The notes under the pieces: model-generated | What the model was told of the DNA's origin: nothing | Databases searched by the model: none | The model's input: the letters and a program-made list of their open reading frames with translations, nothing else | Position numbers and translations under genes: made by a program | In this document: positions 1-10,017 of the stretch, piece after piece | How positions within the stretch are numbered: the first letter of the stretch is position 1 | How the letters are laid out: each line of letters opens with the position of its first letter | Assembly (NCBI RefSeq): GCF_022965805.1 | Contig: NC_133101.1 | Location: 43,499,642-43,563,641 of the forward strand | Length of the DNA: 64,000 nt | Direction of reading: 5' to 3' | From: Primulina eburnea | Lineage: Eukaryota; Streptophyta; Magnoliopsida; Lamiales; Gesneriaceae

Positions 1-86
1 TCCGTGTCTCGGTTAGCCCTTTAATAATCGTCTCGGTTAAAAATTACTAATCGTAATTTACACGATATAAAATCTCGGGCATTACA
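1..86 (-). mobile_element. Gypsy-type LTR start, left edge (element J)
   Basis: Read on the minus strand from position 86, the sequence begins TGTAATGCCCGAGATTTT, the same kind of start as the gypsy LTRs of A and G in this window. Only the first 86 bases are inside the window, so neither a second LTR nor coding sequence can be seen. It abuts a second LTR start at 216, which suggests that J is inserted in that element. It could also be a solo LTR. Confidence 0.5.
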
Positions 87-216
87 CATTCAATCATATA
101 TTTAATCATATAATAAATATCATGCTAGAATTTAAAACAAATTAAATAAAACAATTAAGAAACTACAATAATTTGCATACATGCGGTTTACGTAGGTTGA
201 TTTTTCGGACATTACA
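87..216 (-). mobile_element. Gypsy-type LTR start interrupting copia D1 (element I)
   Basis: On the minus strand, position 216 begins TGTAATGTCCGA, a gypsy LTR start. To its right the copia integrase frame runs normally as far as the catalytic region (VDDFSRF) and then stops being copia exactly at 216/217. This marks an insertion junction. The AT-rich 130 bases have no other recognisable content, and the other end of the element lies outside the window. Confidence 0.55.
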
Positions 217-1000
217 AAATCTTGAAAAATCATCAACGATTACCAAGGTGTATTTCATTCCCCTTAAACTCATGACTTGTATAGGACCATAAAGATCCAT
301 ATACAGCAGTTCTAAGCATCTGGAGGATGATTTACTCCCCTTGTTTTTAGATGAATATCTTACTTGCTTACCAAACTGACATGCTGAACAAATTTTAACT
401 TTTAAAACATCTATTTTGGGCAAACAAGTTACAAGATCATGGTTACTCAGATAAGCAATAGACTTAAAGTTTAGGTGGTTCAACCTTTTATGCCATAACC
501 AGTTATTAGAAGATTTTGAAGCTACAAAACAAACTGGTGCATTAGGTTGATCAGTCCAACTGACTTTGTAAGTATTTCCACAAAGATTGCCAGTTAAAAT
601 TATCTCATTAGTTGAGTTTCTAACTGAGCAAGTGTGTATGTTGAATTTGAACTGAGAAATTGTTGTCGCATAACTGGCTGATGCTAATCAAGTTATACTT
701 CAAATTCTCAACTAGTAAGACATCTTTGATGGTAAAGTTAGCATGGATAAGCTTACTTTTGCCCTCAGTTTTACCTTTAGATTTGTCTCCGAAACTGATG
801 TTTGGACCAGTGTATTTGATCAGTTGGGATAGCAAATTTTCATTCCCTGTCATATGCCGCAAGCATCCACTGTCCAGATACCAGATTGATTCTTTGTTTG
901 TACTTGTCACTTGCAATCACACACAATGAATAATTTTGTTATCCATATCTATTTGGGTCCTAAATTGATTAGTCCTTTAGGAACCCAGACTTGGATCAGT
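217..1000 (-). pseudogene. Copia D1 protease and N-terminal integrase fragment
   Basis: The minus-strand frames show a copia aspartic protease (WYLDSGC..RHMTG near 860-890, active site D-S-G), then the GAG-pre-integrase zinc region (LNHLNFKS, later CSACQFGKQ) and the start of the integrase core with VDDFSRF near 217-240. They closely match copia H at 21421-22120. A frame change between about 483 and 620 separates protease from integrase. The gene is cut at 216 by another element, so the second and third catalytic residues of integrase are absent. Not functional. Confidence 0.85.
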
Positions 1001-1700
1001 CTGACTGACTTTCCAGTTGCCGTGTTCCAAATGATTTTCACGGCTTGTGCGTGCTTGGTGTGTTGTGTGCGGATGAGGCAATATGTGCTCTAGCCTTGTT
1101 CAACTAGTTGTTCAGTCGATATTTTTTCAGAACTGGTTTACAGTTATAGTAATTGGAATAGGCATTTGGAGAAATCAGGTGTTTATTGCTGAACCTTTTA
1201 GGTGGCCAGCTACACAAATCAGTTGAAGTTTTAGGGCTATAACCAATTCCATACCTTTTAACCTTGTTCTTATTTTCAATAGGCTGTACAACTGGTCTAC
1301 TCGGCTCAGGTTGTTCTTGTACCACAACTGATTTGACAAAGGGAAATATATATTCCGTTTTGGCTGAGTATCACTGGTAGAAGTATCATCATGATTTCTA
1401 AAGCCTAACCCAATTTTATCGGTAACTGATTTTTGCATATCTTGCATTTCAGCTATTGCAACTGATGATTTATTCCATGCTTGTATAAGCTCACTTTGCT
1501 TTGTATTATCAAGTGTTAACTACTGAATCATAGATTGATTATTGTTTCTTTCAGCATTCAGCTCAGCAATCTCTCGTTTAAGACTCAACAGTTCAACTGA
1601 TTTATCAGTTTTAGTTTTATTGTCATTGAGATCAGTTTGCTTTGCTTTGGCCTTCTCAACTGAGAAAGCAAGCTTGTGATACTCGTTGACTATGTCATGT
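1001..1700 (-). pseudogene. Copia D1 gag C-terminal remnant
   Basis: Minus-strand frames at 1104-1325 and 1175-1447 match the gag tail of copia H at 20995-21354 (for example GIGYSPK and YNSKPV-like stretches), in two overlapping frames, so there is at least one frameshift. From about 1450 to 1700 the sequence still matches the coiled, acidic part of gag. At 1700/1701 gag passes directly into the LTR end. The PBS, the matrix/capsid half and the CCHC knuckle have been lost in a deletion of about 1.27 kb relative to H. Confidence 0.75.
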
Positions 1701-2660
1701 TGATAGGATTGGTTAAAGGGGAAAGAGTGTTTTGACAGGGGGTTGAATAAACACTAACAATTTTCACAAAATTTTCTCGATTCATGAGCCAGTTTAGTGA
1801 TAAACTGATACTCGGGAATCTTATTAGTCAATATCAATCAGTTAACAATAAAAGTGCGGAAATAAACTTACTGATAGATAGAATAAAAACTAAATATAAG
1901 AAGACAAAAGTTTTTATGAATGTTCGGAGATTTCAAACACTCGTACATCACCCCTTCTATCACAAGGATAGGATATTCTAAAAGACTATGATTGAGACAA
2001 ACAGTTGTATAGACTCACTTCAGTTTCGGACTTAACAATGCCAAACTGAAACTCTTAGTTACACAACACTTTACATTATTTAATAGGACTGAAATAACTA
2101 AGCACAACTGATCTCTTCAAGATCAAGTACTATAACAGTAACAATTTGTTCTTGTAAGCTCGAAGTATATCCTTGAATGCTATGAATATATATATATAAT
2201 AAAAGTGAGCAAAAATTTCAGCAGAGTAACAGTATATTAATCGGGTTGATTCAGATTCGGAGTTGAGATTCATAGTGTTGTATTTCACAGCTGCTCTTCT
2301 ATGCTATTTATAGGATTTGCCTCCAACGTTAATATTAAATCCGATTTGAAACTTTCTATCTATTGTTTGCCACATTATCATTCTTTAGACAATCGTACAC
2401 TGCAGCTTTTCTGACATGCGGCTATCCCACTACTTGTTGCAGTAAGATTTTGTGTATTTGTTGGTTGGATGTCATTTTCCTTAACTGATGACGTGTATAG
2501 CTGAAGGATCATCTGATAGAATACAGTTGATAAGCTTACAGTTCCCACTATAGGTTGCAGTCAGCTTTTGTGTATTTGTTGGTTTGATGTCATTTTCCTT
2601 AACTGATGACGCGTATAGCTGAAGGATCAGCTGATGGAATACAGCTGATAAGCTTACAGT
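1701..2660 (-). repeat. LTR of copia D, inner part (3' portion in element orientation)
   Basis: Reverse complemented, this ends in CTATCA as the H LTRs do (19377-19383 and 30219-30225) and shares with them the polypyrimidine stretch before GTGTTTATTCAACCCC and the block around TCACAAGGATAGGATATTC. The LTR continues across gypsy C at 54725-54964. Total length is about 1.2 kb against 0.96 kb in H, partly because of an internal tandem duplication. The only open frame here (2481-2699, minus) runs across the junction with C and is not a gene. Confidence 0.8.
2426..2660 (-). repeat. 118-bp tandem duplication inside the D LTR
   Basis: Two copies start at CCCACTA (2426 and 2544), giving a period of 118 bases. 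Both contain GATGTCATTTTCCTTAACTG, then a TATAGCTGAAGGATCA block and the end ATAAGCTTACAGTT. They differ at roughly ten positions. Gypsy C is inserted at the end of the second copy. The duplication lies in the U3 half of the LTR, so it may be a duplicated promoter or enhancer block. That role is inferred. Confidence 0.8.
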
Positions 2661-5168
2661 TGTAGAGCCCAAAAACCAGTACACGTAAAACCTATGCATT
2701 TATTTAAATTGTTAAATTATTTATTTAATTTTAAATTGATTTTAGAGATTCATGATTTATTTAACTTTTAATTTTTTTTAAATTATTTATGTTGATGTGA
2801 TGCACGTTAAAATATTCTCTTGAGTTTTATGTTTAAGGCGATTGTTCGATGCGAGGTTGAGGAAATGAGACTGGCGACGAATTTGACAATTTTAAAATGT
2901 GGTATTTTATTTTAAGTTAGGATTGGGGAATTTTAAATGATTATTTAGTTTTTAACATTTTAAAGCCTAAGTTGTTTATTTAGTGATTTTAGGATTATTA
3001 ATCTTTTAATGTTTAGAAAATGTGCATTTCATTTTAAATTAAGAGATTTAACTCGTTAATTATAAATTAAACAATTTTATACCCTTAATTAACTTAAAAC
3101 CCACGCACACACACATTACACACACCTCACACACGAGACACACACAGATATATTTCATTTGCTTTGTTTTAAATTTTTTGAGAGCAAATCCTAGGGCTCT
3201 AAGAACCTTCAGTAGCCACCCCCTCCCTTCAAAGATTTCAGCAATTCTCGTCCATTTTCTTCAAGATAATCATGTCACGTTCGTCCCAGATCAACCCTTG
3301 CATCTTTCCCGATTCGGTATCGTTGTTTCGATAACTTTAAAAATCAAAACGCATGTCATTTTTGCATCGATCTCGTCATAATATATGTTTTGTTGTTTAT
3401 TATATGTAAAAATATATGTATGATGTGCAAGAGTTTGAGCAAAATTGATTTGATTACATTTGAAACGAATTTTTGATCTAAAAACAAAATGTTGATGTAA
3501 TTTCAATTTTTGCGAAAATTCGGTCGATTTTCTAGAAACACTTTCTACATATAAGACATAGTAGTTTTTGATACCTTCGATTTGACAGTAAATTATTAAT
3601 TTTTTTGGTATATTAAGTGTGATGTTTGGATGACTTTTGGTGCTTCGTTTTGTGTCGATAAGCACATAGTTGCATTAGAAGTCGTAGGAAGCGTGTTGGT
3701 GTCAAATGTCGTGTTCATGGGTTGTGTTGTGTTGTTTATCATGCGGCATGGCTTTGGGCTGTTGTGTGAGTTTGAAACATTGCCATAGCATCCTAGGTTG
3801 AGACTCGTTGCATCGGTTTGAGTCGTTTGTGCGTGGTTTAGATTTTGCATCAAAAATCGAATTTTTGGGGTCGAGTGGGCGCAGAACTAGCGGCGCAGCG
3901 CTCTTCTAGGAGCGCCGCAGTGCCCGACGTTCGCACGTTGAAGCGCCCCGGCGCTACCTGGAGGCACCACAGTGCTAGGGCTTCGGCCACCCTAGCACCG
4001 CGGTGCTAGAGCCTAGCGCCTAGGCATCGCCGCAACACGGTGAGGCCCAGCGCCTAGGCGCACGTCCATGACTTTCTAAACAATATTTTAGGCGCATGTC
4101 TTCTATTTTTTGGGAAATTTTCACACATCATTTTATGATTTGTTTCGGTCGCTGATGTCATGGTTTAGTACAATGATTAAACGAGGTAAAGCCCCGAGCG
4201 ATTTAGAACGTCATAATAAAATTGTCATTTCGGTGGTGAGCAAGATTATTACGTCTAAGTTATGGAAGTTAAGTGCTTGAAATCATGTTAGTATGTGCAG
4301 CAGTGGCCCAAGTGAGATCCAACGAATCCCTCAACGCTATGTAAGTATGTTCGACGTGCAAAATAAAATATTTATGTTTTTGAGGTATGCTAAACATCTT
4401 TTGACCAATTATGAACGGGTTTGGAAGTCGGTGAACGTGGCCGAGGACCTCTCCACCCCGGTAAAGCATGACAGAGTTTAGATCAGGATTGAAAAGCGGT
4501 AAAGCATGACCAGTGACCAATCCACCCGGTTAAGCATGACCGGGGATCTCATGTATGTGGTAATGGATTTTCCCTGGCAGCCCAATACTGTGGTTTAGTC
4601 TGATCAGGCTCATTTATATGGGTCACTTGCTTTGAAACATATCTCTACGCAAAATGATGAAATTATGCATGTTCAAGTATGTATGATGCATGTATATTTA
4701 TGAAAAGTTTTACGTTGATGGCACGTCTATGTTTATGTTATTACGTTCAAATTTCAAGCATGTATGCTTTACTTTAAAATGCATGTGGTTTTATTATGTA
4801 TTATTTTTTATCTCCAGTTTATACATGTTGAGTCTTTAGACTCACTAGAATTGATTGATGCAGGTAGGACGAGTATGAGGAGAAAAAAGGTGGGGACCAA
4901 TGAGCCAGCTTGGGCTGCGCAGGAGGCTAAAACCGGGGACCGTCCATTTTTTAAGATTTTATGCATGTTGATGAAAATACTCTGATTATCACGAGATTTC
5001 TTTACGTTGTTTAATCCGGTTATTTTGCAAACTATAATTTTAAGCTTTTTTCACAAATATGTTGGACGCACCATTTATCTTTATCGCATTTTGAAGGTTT
5101 AGTATTTATTTAAGAAAATTTTTATTTTTTCACAAATTTTAAAATAGTTAAAAGTATGGTATGTTACA
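2661..5168 (+). repeat. 5' LTR of gypsy C
   Basis: It starts TGTAGAGCCC and ends ATGTTACA just before the PBS. Positions 3540-5168 align with the 3' copy at 52983-54724, and the first ~880 bases have no counterpart there because the 3' copy is truncated. The left part is very AT-rich. A GC-rich repeat cluster lies at about 3885-4065. Small open frames inside (for example 3291-3853 minus and 4269-4520 minus) recur in the other LTR copy only because the LTR is duplicated, and they have no protein-like character. Confidence 0.88.
3885..4065 (+). promoter_or_regulatory. GC-rich repeat cluster in the C LTR
   Basis: In an otherwise AT-rich LTR this stretch repeats GCGCCGC, AGCGCT and GCGCCTAGGC-type words, many of them self-complementary. 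The same cluster is in the 3' LTR at about 53455-53625. Unlike the other families it lies in the middle of the LTR, about 1.2 kb from its start. Function unknown. Confidence 0.5.
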
Positions 5169-5170
5169 GT

Positions 5171-5182
5171 TGGTATCAGAGC
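5171..5182 (+). other. Primer-binding site of gypsy C (initiator Met tRNA)
   Basis: TGGTATCAGAGC, two bases after the LTR end, is complementary to the 3' end of plant initiator Met tRNA. It is the start site for minus-strand DNA synthesis. A leader of about 200 bases without a gene follows. Confidence 0.9.
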
Positions 5183-5390
5183 GGTATTCTTGTAAAGGGT
5201 TATGCATACTGCTAGTTGCGAGAAGCTCACGAAGCCACACCTCAAGTTTGTAAGTGTTAAAGTTTTAAATTGATTCATGTAATATGCATCCAGTCATGAT
5301 TTCACTATGTGCATATTTAAATCCAAATTACGTGCATCTTATGATATTGATATTATGTTCATGCATATTGGGTTTACGTGTTGGAAAAGT

Positions 5391-6420
5391 ATGCCTCCCA
5401 GACATAGGATTGTGCGTGGAGCAGGCGATGAGGATAGAGATCCTCAGGATGGGGAGAGGGCCACTCCTCCTTGTCCTCCACCAGATATGCAAGCTCAGAT
5501 GCTTGCAGGGATGACTCGGTTTGCATTAGACACATGGGCGAGGCCCAGACCAGAGGCAGCCTACGAGAGGTTTAGGAGGATGGATCTGAAGGAGTTCTCG
5601 GGGACTACCGACCCGATGATAGCTGAAGGATGGATTAAGTCCATCGAGGTAATATTTTCTTTCAAGGATCTGCAGGACGCAGATAGGGTTAAGTGTGCCA
5701 CATTCCTTCTGACAAGAGACGCCAGGTTGTGGTGGGAGAGCGCATCTCTGTTAGTTAACCTGCAAACACTGACTTGGGATGGCTTTAAGGATGTCTTCTA
5801 CTCCAAGTACTTCACTAAGGAAGTACGATCCAGACTGACCAGGGAGTTCATGACACTGCAACAGGGAGACAGTGGCGTTGTAGATTTTGTCAGGCAGTTT
5901 CAGAGGGGGTGTCACTTTGTGCCCCTAATTTCAAATGATGCCTGAGAGAAGCTGAGGCATTTTATGTGGTTTGGGCCGATCTTGCACCAAGATGTGAGAG
6001 TTGCTGGTCCTACCACCTATGTCGTGGTTGTGTCTAGAGCCATGGTGGTAGAGCAGGACCAAAAGGAACATCGAGATTGATAGACATGGCAAGAGGTCCT
6101 ATCCGGCACCTTAGCAGCAGCAATAGTAGCGACCTCAGTTTAAGAGGCCTTTCTAAGGACAGCAGGGAAAGAGGCCATTTCAGGCACCACCGAAAGGCAA
6201 GGGTAATATCCCTTAGCAGAAAGCTCCTCAGAGACTGGGAGAGTAACCGGTGTGCACGAAGTGCAGCCGTCAGCATCCAGGACAATGTTTATGGGGATCG
6301 GGAAAATGCTTCAATTGCGGAGCTAGCGATCATGTGCTGAAGGACTGCCCATAGTGGAGGCAGCCGACTTAGGGGAGGGTGTTTGCCATGCAGGCAGAGG
6401 AGTCGAACCCAGACACGACG
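5391..6420 (+). pseudogene. Gag of gypsy C
   Basis: I chose the ATG at 5391 (MPPRHR) because gypsy gag proteins here start MPPR or MPPK; an upstream in-frame ATG at 5307 lies in the leader. The retrotransposon gag domain is clear (FRRMDLKEFSGTTDP..GWIKSIE..LWWES..FYSKYF), ending at a TGA at 5943. Homology continues in shifted frames to a CCHC knuckle near 6310-6350 (CFNCGASDHVLKDC). This is the capsid/nucleocapsid that would package RNA. It is disrupted by nonsense and frameshift changes. Confidence 0.85.
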
Positions 6421-6544
6421 CTGTTGACTGGTAGCTTATTTAAATCAGCACTATATTATCTTTGTTTTGCATGTTTTGAATTTTATTTGGTATTATTAGT
6501 GTGCTGGGTAGTATTTTTGGTGACTTGTGTAGAGATTTTCTACT

Positions 6545-6780
6545 ATGCATGAGGGTAAGATTCGTATTTTGGGATATAAGTTTTTGTGTGTTGTGCTAAT
6601 GTCTCACAATAAATATTTTTTTATAAAGAGGGTAGCCACGAAGGCCTTGATAGATTACGGGGCCACTCACTCTTTTATTTCGGAGACGTTTTCTAATCTT
6701 CTAGACGTCAGTGCAGATATCAGTGCAGAGATCTCTTCAGTCAGAGATTCAAAGGTTTGGTTTAGAGGTTTATTCTAGGG
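6545..6780 (+). pseudogene. Protease remnant of gypsy C
   Basis: A short frame holds ALIDYGATHSFISETF, the active-site region of a retropepsin in which the usual D-T-G-A has become D-Y-G-A. Threonine or serine at that place is nearly invariant, so the site is probably dead. The frame ends soon afterwards and no reverse transcriptase follows. The next homology is to the region between RNase H and integrase, which places a deletion of roughly 1.5-2 kb near 6740-6790. Confidence 0.75.
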
Positions 6781-8050
6781 GCAGAGCTCCTAAGATGTCT
6801 AATCTGACAGTCCAGTATTCTTTGCTAGACCAAATCTGTAGAGGTCAGCCTTTGGATGAGCAGTTACAGAAATGGAGACTGAAGGATGAAGCCAAGGGAA
6901 ATGTACTCTACACAATGTCTGATGGTAAAGTGAGATACAGAGGAAGGATGTGGGTGCCTAGTGTTGATTCAATCAATATTTTGACAGAGTCTCTCCTTAT
7001 TCTATCCACCCGGAGGTACCAAGATGTACAAGGATTTACAAATTCTGTATTGGTGGACAGGTATGAAGCGAGACATCTTCCGATTTGTGTCTGAATGTCT
7101 CACTTGTCAGCAAGTGAAAGCAGAGCATCAGAGGCCAGCGAGAATGCTTAAGCCCTCCCTATCCCCGAGTGGAAATGGGAGAATATCACCATGGATTTCA
7201 TTGTTGGTTTGCCGAGGTTAGTCAGAGGATCCAATGCCATTTGGATTATAGTGGAACGATTTACTAAGTCAGCACACTTCTTGCCAGTGAAGACGAATTT
7301 CTCCATAACTCAGTATGTAGAGCTCTATATCAGGAAGATAGTCTGATTTCACGGGATCCCAATTTCTATTGTGTCCGACAGGGACCCGAGGTTTAAATCA
7401 TCCTTTTGGAAGAGTTTACATGCTGCCAGGGGGACGAAGTTGCTATTCAGTATTGTATTTCACCCTCAGACAGATGGCCAGTCTGAGCGAGTGATTCAGA
7501 TTTTGGAGAATTTGTTACGAGCTTGTGTGATCGATAGGTATGGCTCCCTACGAGGCACTATAGGAAGGAAGTGCAGATCGTCGATTCATTGGAACGAAGT
7601 CAGTGAGAGATCAGAACTTGGTCCAGAGATTGTTCAGCAGACTGCAGATGTGGTGGTCAAGATTCAAGACAGAATGAAGACCGCCCAGAGTCATCAAAAG
7701 ATTTATGCTGACAAGAGGAGAAGGAATCTTTATTTAGCCATAGGTGATCACATTTTCGTAAATATAGCACCTATGAAGGGTGTTATGAGGTTTGGGAATA
7801 GAGGCGAGCTTAGTCCATGGTTTATTGAACCGTTCGAAATTCTTGACAGAGTTGAGACACTAGCTTATCCTGTAGCCCTACCGCCGAATCTGGTCGGTGT
7901 ACACAATGTGTTACACGTCTCGATCCTGAGGATGTACCTAGCACATCCTTCGAATATCTTGAGCTTTGAGCCATTGTAGTTGGCTCCAGATCTGTCGTAT
8001 CAGGAAAGACATTTCCAAATCCTAGATAGAGAGAAGACTTCGGAACAAGG
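6781..8050 (+). pseudogene. Integrase of gypsy C, 3' end cut by gypsy A
   Basis: In several frames: pre-integrase region, H2C2 zinc finger (LYWWTGMKRDIFRFVSECLTCQQVK), integrase core (WIIVERFTKSAHF; SDRDPRF; SERVIQ) and C-terminal domain (MKGVMRFGNRGELSPWFIEPFEIL). In the first catalytic motif the usual D of VDR reads E. Frameshifts fall near 7020-7100, 7200 and 7345. The frame then passes toward a chromodomain-like end (HFQILDREK) and is broken at 8050 by the LTR of gypsy A. Not active. Confidence 0.85.
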
Positions 8051-9921
8051 TGTGGGGACCCGAACGCTAATTCATTTTCTTAATCGTCTATGGGAATAAT
8101 TAAATCGATTATAATAAACAAGGTCTAAATTTTTTTTTATTTTAAATACAAGTGTCAAATGCGGAACGTAATGGAATTCATTCCAATATATACATCGAAA
8201 ACAAAGTACAAGTCTTGTATCATATACAGTCATTTAAAACTAAGTTTTAACGACTATATATCAAGTGTTCAAACCCTATCTAAAATCGAAGTCTGTGGTC
8301 TCCACTCTAATCAAGATCTCTCTTCATCTCCTCGTCCCTGATCCTGTCCCACCTGTTGCCATGCACACATACAAACACGATAACAGTCGGATAAATCCGG
8401 TGAGAAATACATCCCAGTATAAATCAACGATACGTGCAATCATATAATTAATAAAAAGCATGAAACAGATATCAGTAATATGTATTAGAATCTGAAAATA
8501 TAATTCAATATAAATCTGATAATAAACTCATGACTCTGTATCTCAGACTAGACTCATTCCTAGTCTAGGGATCCCGGTTTCCAGACGTAGGCATACTATA
8601 TCGAATCTCAGTAATAGAAGTAAATCCACTTTTAATCAAACATTGATATAAACCAAACATTCAGTGTCTTGACCTATCTGTCAAAGACTTTGGCACCTCC
8701 GCCAATCACTATTCTGTGACAATGTGCAATGGGTCAGTGACGATTCCATCACCATCTGGCCCTTCTGCCACGAGACCAATCGTCTAATCCATGCTTTCTA
8801 TAAATCAATAGATTAGCAAATCAATCCAAATCAATGCACACAATAACAATAAGTATGTGGTTTAGGGAAACTCAAGTATATCAAACTCTAGTCATTCTCC
8901 CGGTTCGACAATGACTTATACCTTTCTTTTGTTGCAGTTATGACAACGTTCAAGTCTGGAATTCGAAGTCTGTCAATATCAATCTGGCAATGACAATATC
9001 AAGAAGTACAATATCAATATACTGCCCAAATCAATACCAAATCTGATCAATCTGAATCTAACTCAAAATCAACGGCATGACGAAACAATCTGAATATACC
9101 CAATAATACAAATCAATTCATATCAATTCCTGCAACTCCCAATCGATAACAACCCAAATCTGAGATCTAATCTCAATCATATTTAATCTGAAATTCATAA
9201 CAATTTCATACGGTACACATTCTTCAATATGGTTTCAATTATACGATGTTTTAACATATTAGAAACACCATATATTTTCAAAACATAACAAAATGTAGTA
9301 AAACTTACGTCCAGTTGAAACTCTTGTCGATAGAAACACGATATTGAATTCGGATTGAAAATCAGACGGACGGATCTTTCGCAAATCACAAATCTACAGA
9401 ATGAAAGGCGTAAGGATTTTTGGAAGGTTTGCTCGTTTCTTTTTCCAACTTCTGAGGGAATTGAAGGATATATATCTATATATATATATATCCCACTTGC
9501 ATGTAAAAGAAACGTGGCTTACTATTCTTGAATTTCAATCGGCGCTCGGGCAGTCATAAACTACTGCTCGGGCGCGGAACTCTCTGTCCGAGCCTTTGCT
9601 TGTCAAACACTTGCACTCGGGCGGTCAAAAACTACCGCTCGGGCGCCAGACTCTCTGTTTGATTTCTCATCTTGTTGAACACTGGCACTCGGGCGATCAT
9701 TTTCTACCGCTCGGGCGCCAGACCGTCTGTCCGAGCACACTCCTAGCAGAACACTGACGCTCGGACGGTCATTTTCTACCGCTCGGGCGCCACACTTTCT
9801 GTCCAAAGTTTACACAAATCATATGTTTTACCCAATCTAGTCTCGGACTGATCCGTCTATAATAATATCAATTCATAATCAATAATATCAGATTAACAGA
9901 ATACAAATCTCGGACATTACA
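8051..9921 (-). repeat. 3' LTR of gypsy A
   Basis: In element orientation it starts TGTAATGTCCGAGATTTG at 9921 and ends GGTCCCCACA at 8051. It is 1871 bases long and aligns with 34645-36208 plus 52660-52868. The first 250 bases at the outer end differ at roughly 6-7% by eye, so this is an old copy. U3 has a palindrome cluster (9540-9795) followed by a TATATATATATA tract at about 9474-9493. Confidence 0.92.
9540..9795 (-). promoter_or_regulatory. U3 palindrome cluster and TATA tract, LTR A
   Basis: Four units of the form GGCGCTCGGGCGGT, 9-12 A/T-rich bases, ACCGCTCGGGCGCC lie near 9541, 9612, 9686 and 9759. The two arms of each unit are imperfect inverted repeats. In element orientation the cluster is 125-380 bases into the LTR and is followed about 50 bases later by a TATA tract. 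The position suggests an upstream promoter element. That is inference. Confidence 0.6.
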
Positions 9922-9937
9922 TTTCTCCCCCCCTCCT
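9922..9937 (-). other. Polypurine tract of gypsy A
   Basis: On the minus strand this reads AGGAGGGGGGGAGAAA immediately before the 3' LTR, the usual primer site for plus-strand DNA synthesis. The next bases inward (9938-10017) hold the conserved end GGGGACGAAAT and no gene. Confidence 0.85.
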
Positions 9938-10017
9938 AAGATACGATTTCGTCCCCGAAATCACAGGTAAATTAAATCATATCAATAATAACTGAAGAAC
10001 TAAATAGAAAACTCACA

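Noticed and set aside
2481..2699. 72-codon minus-strand frame
   Set aside because: It crosses the junction between gypsy C and the D LTR and is an accident of the insertion.
3291..3853. Minus-strand frames in the 5' LTR of C with partial copies at 53214-53520
   Set aside because: The similarity is LTR duplication. The frames differ between copies and read through AT-rich sequence.
5171..5182. tRNA gene fragments
   Set aside because: TGGTATCAGAGC / GCTCTGATACCA occurs only next to LTR ends as primer-binding sites, with no tRNA cloverleaf around it.
9540..9795. Regularly spaced palindromic repeats resembling a CRISPR array
   Set aside because: The units are imperfect, the spacers are not unique 30-mers, the locus is inside a plant retrotransposon LTR, and there are no cas genes.
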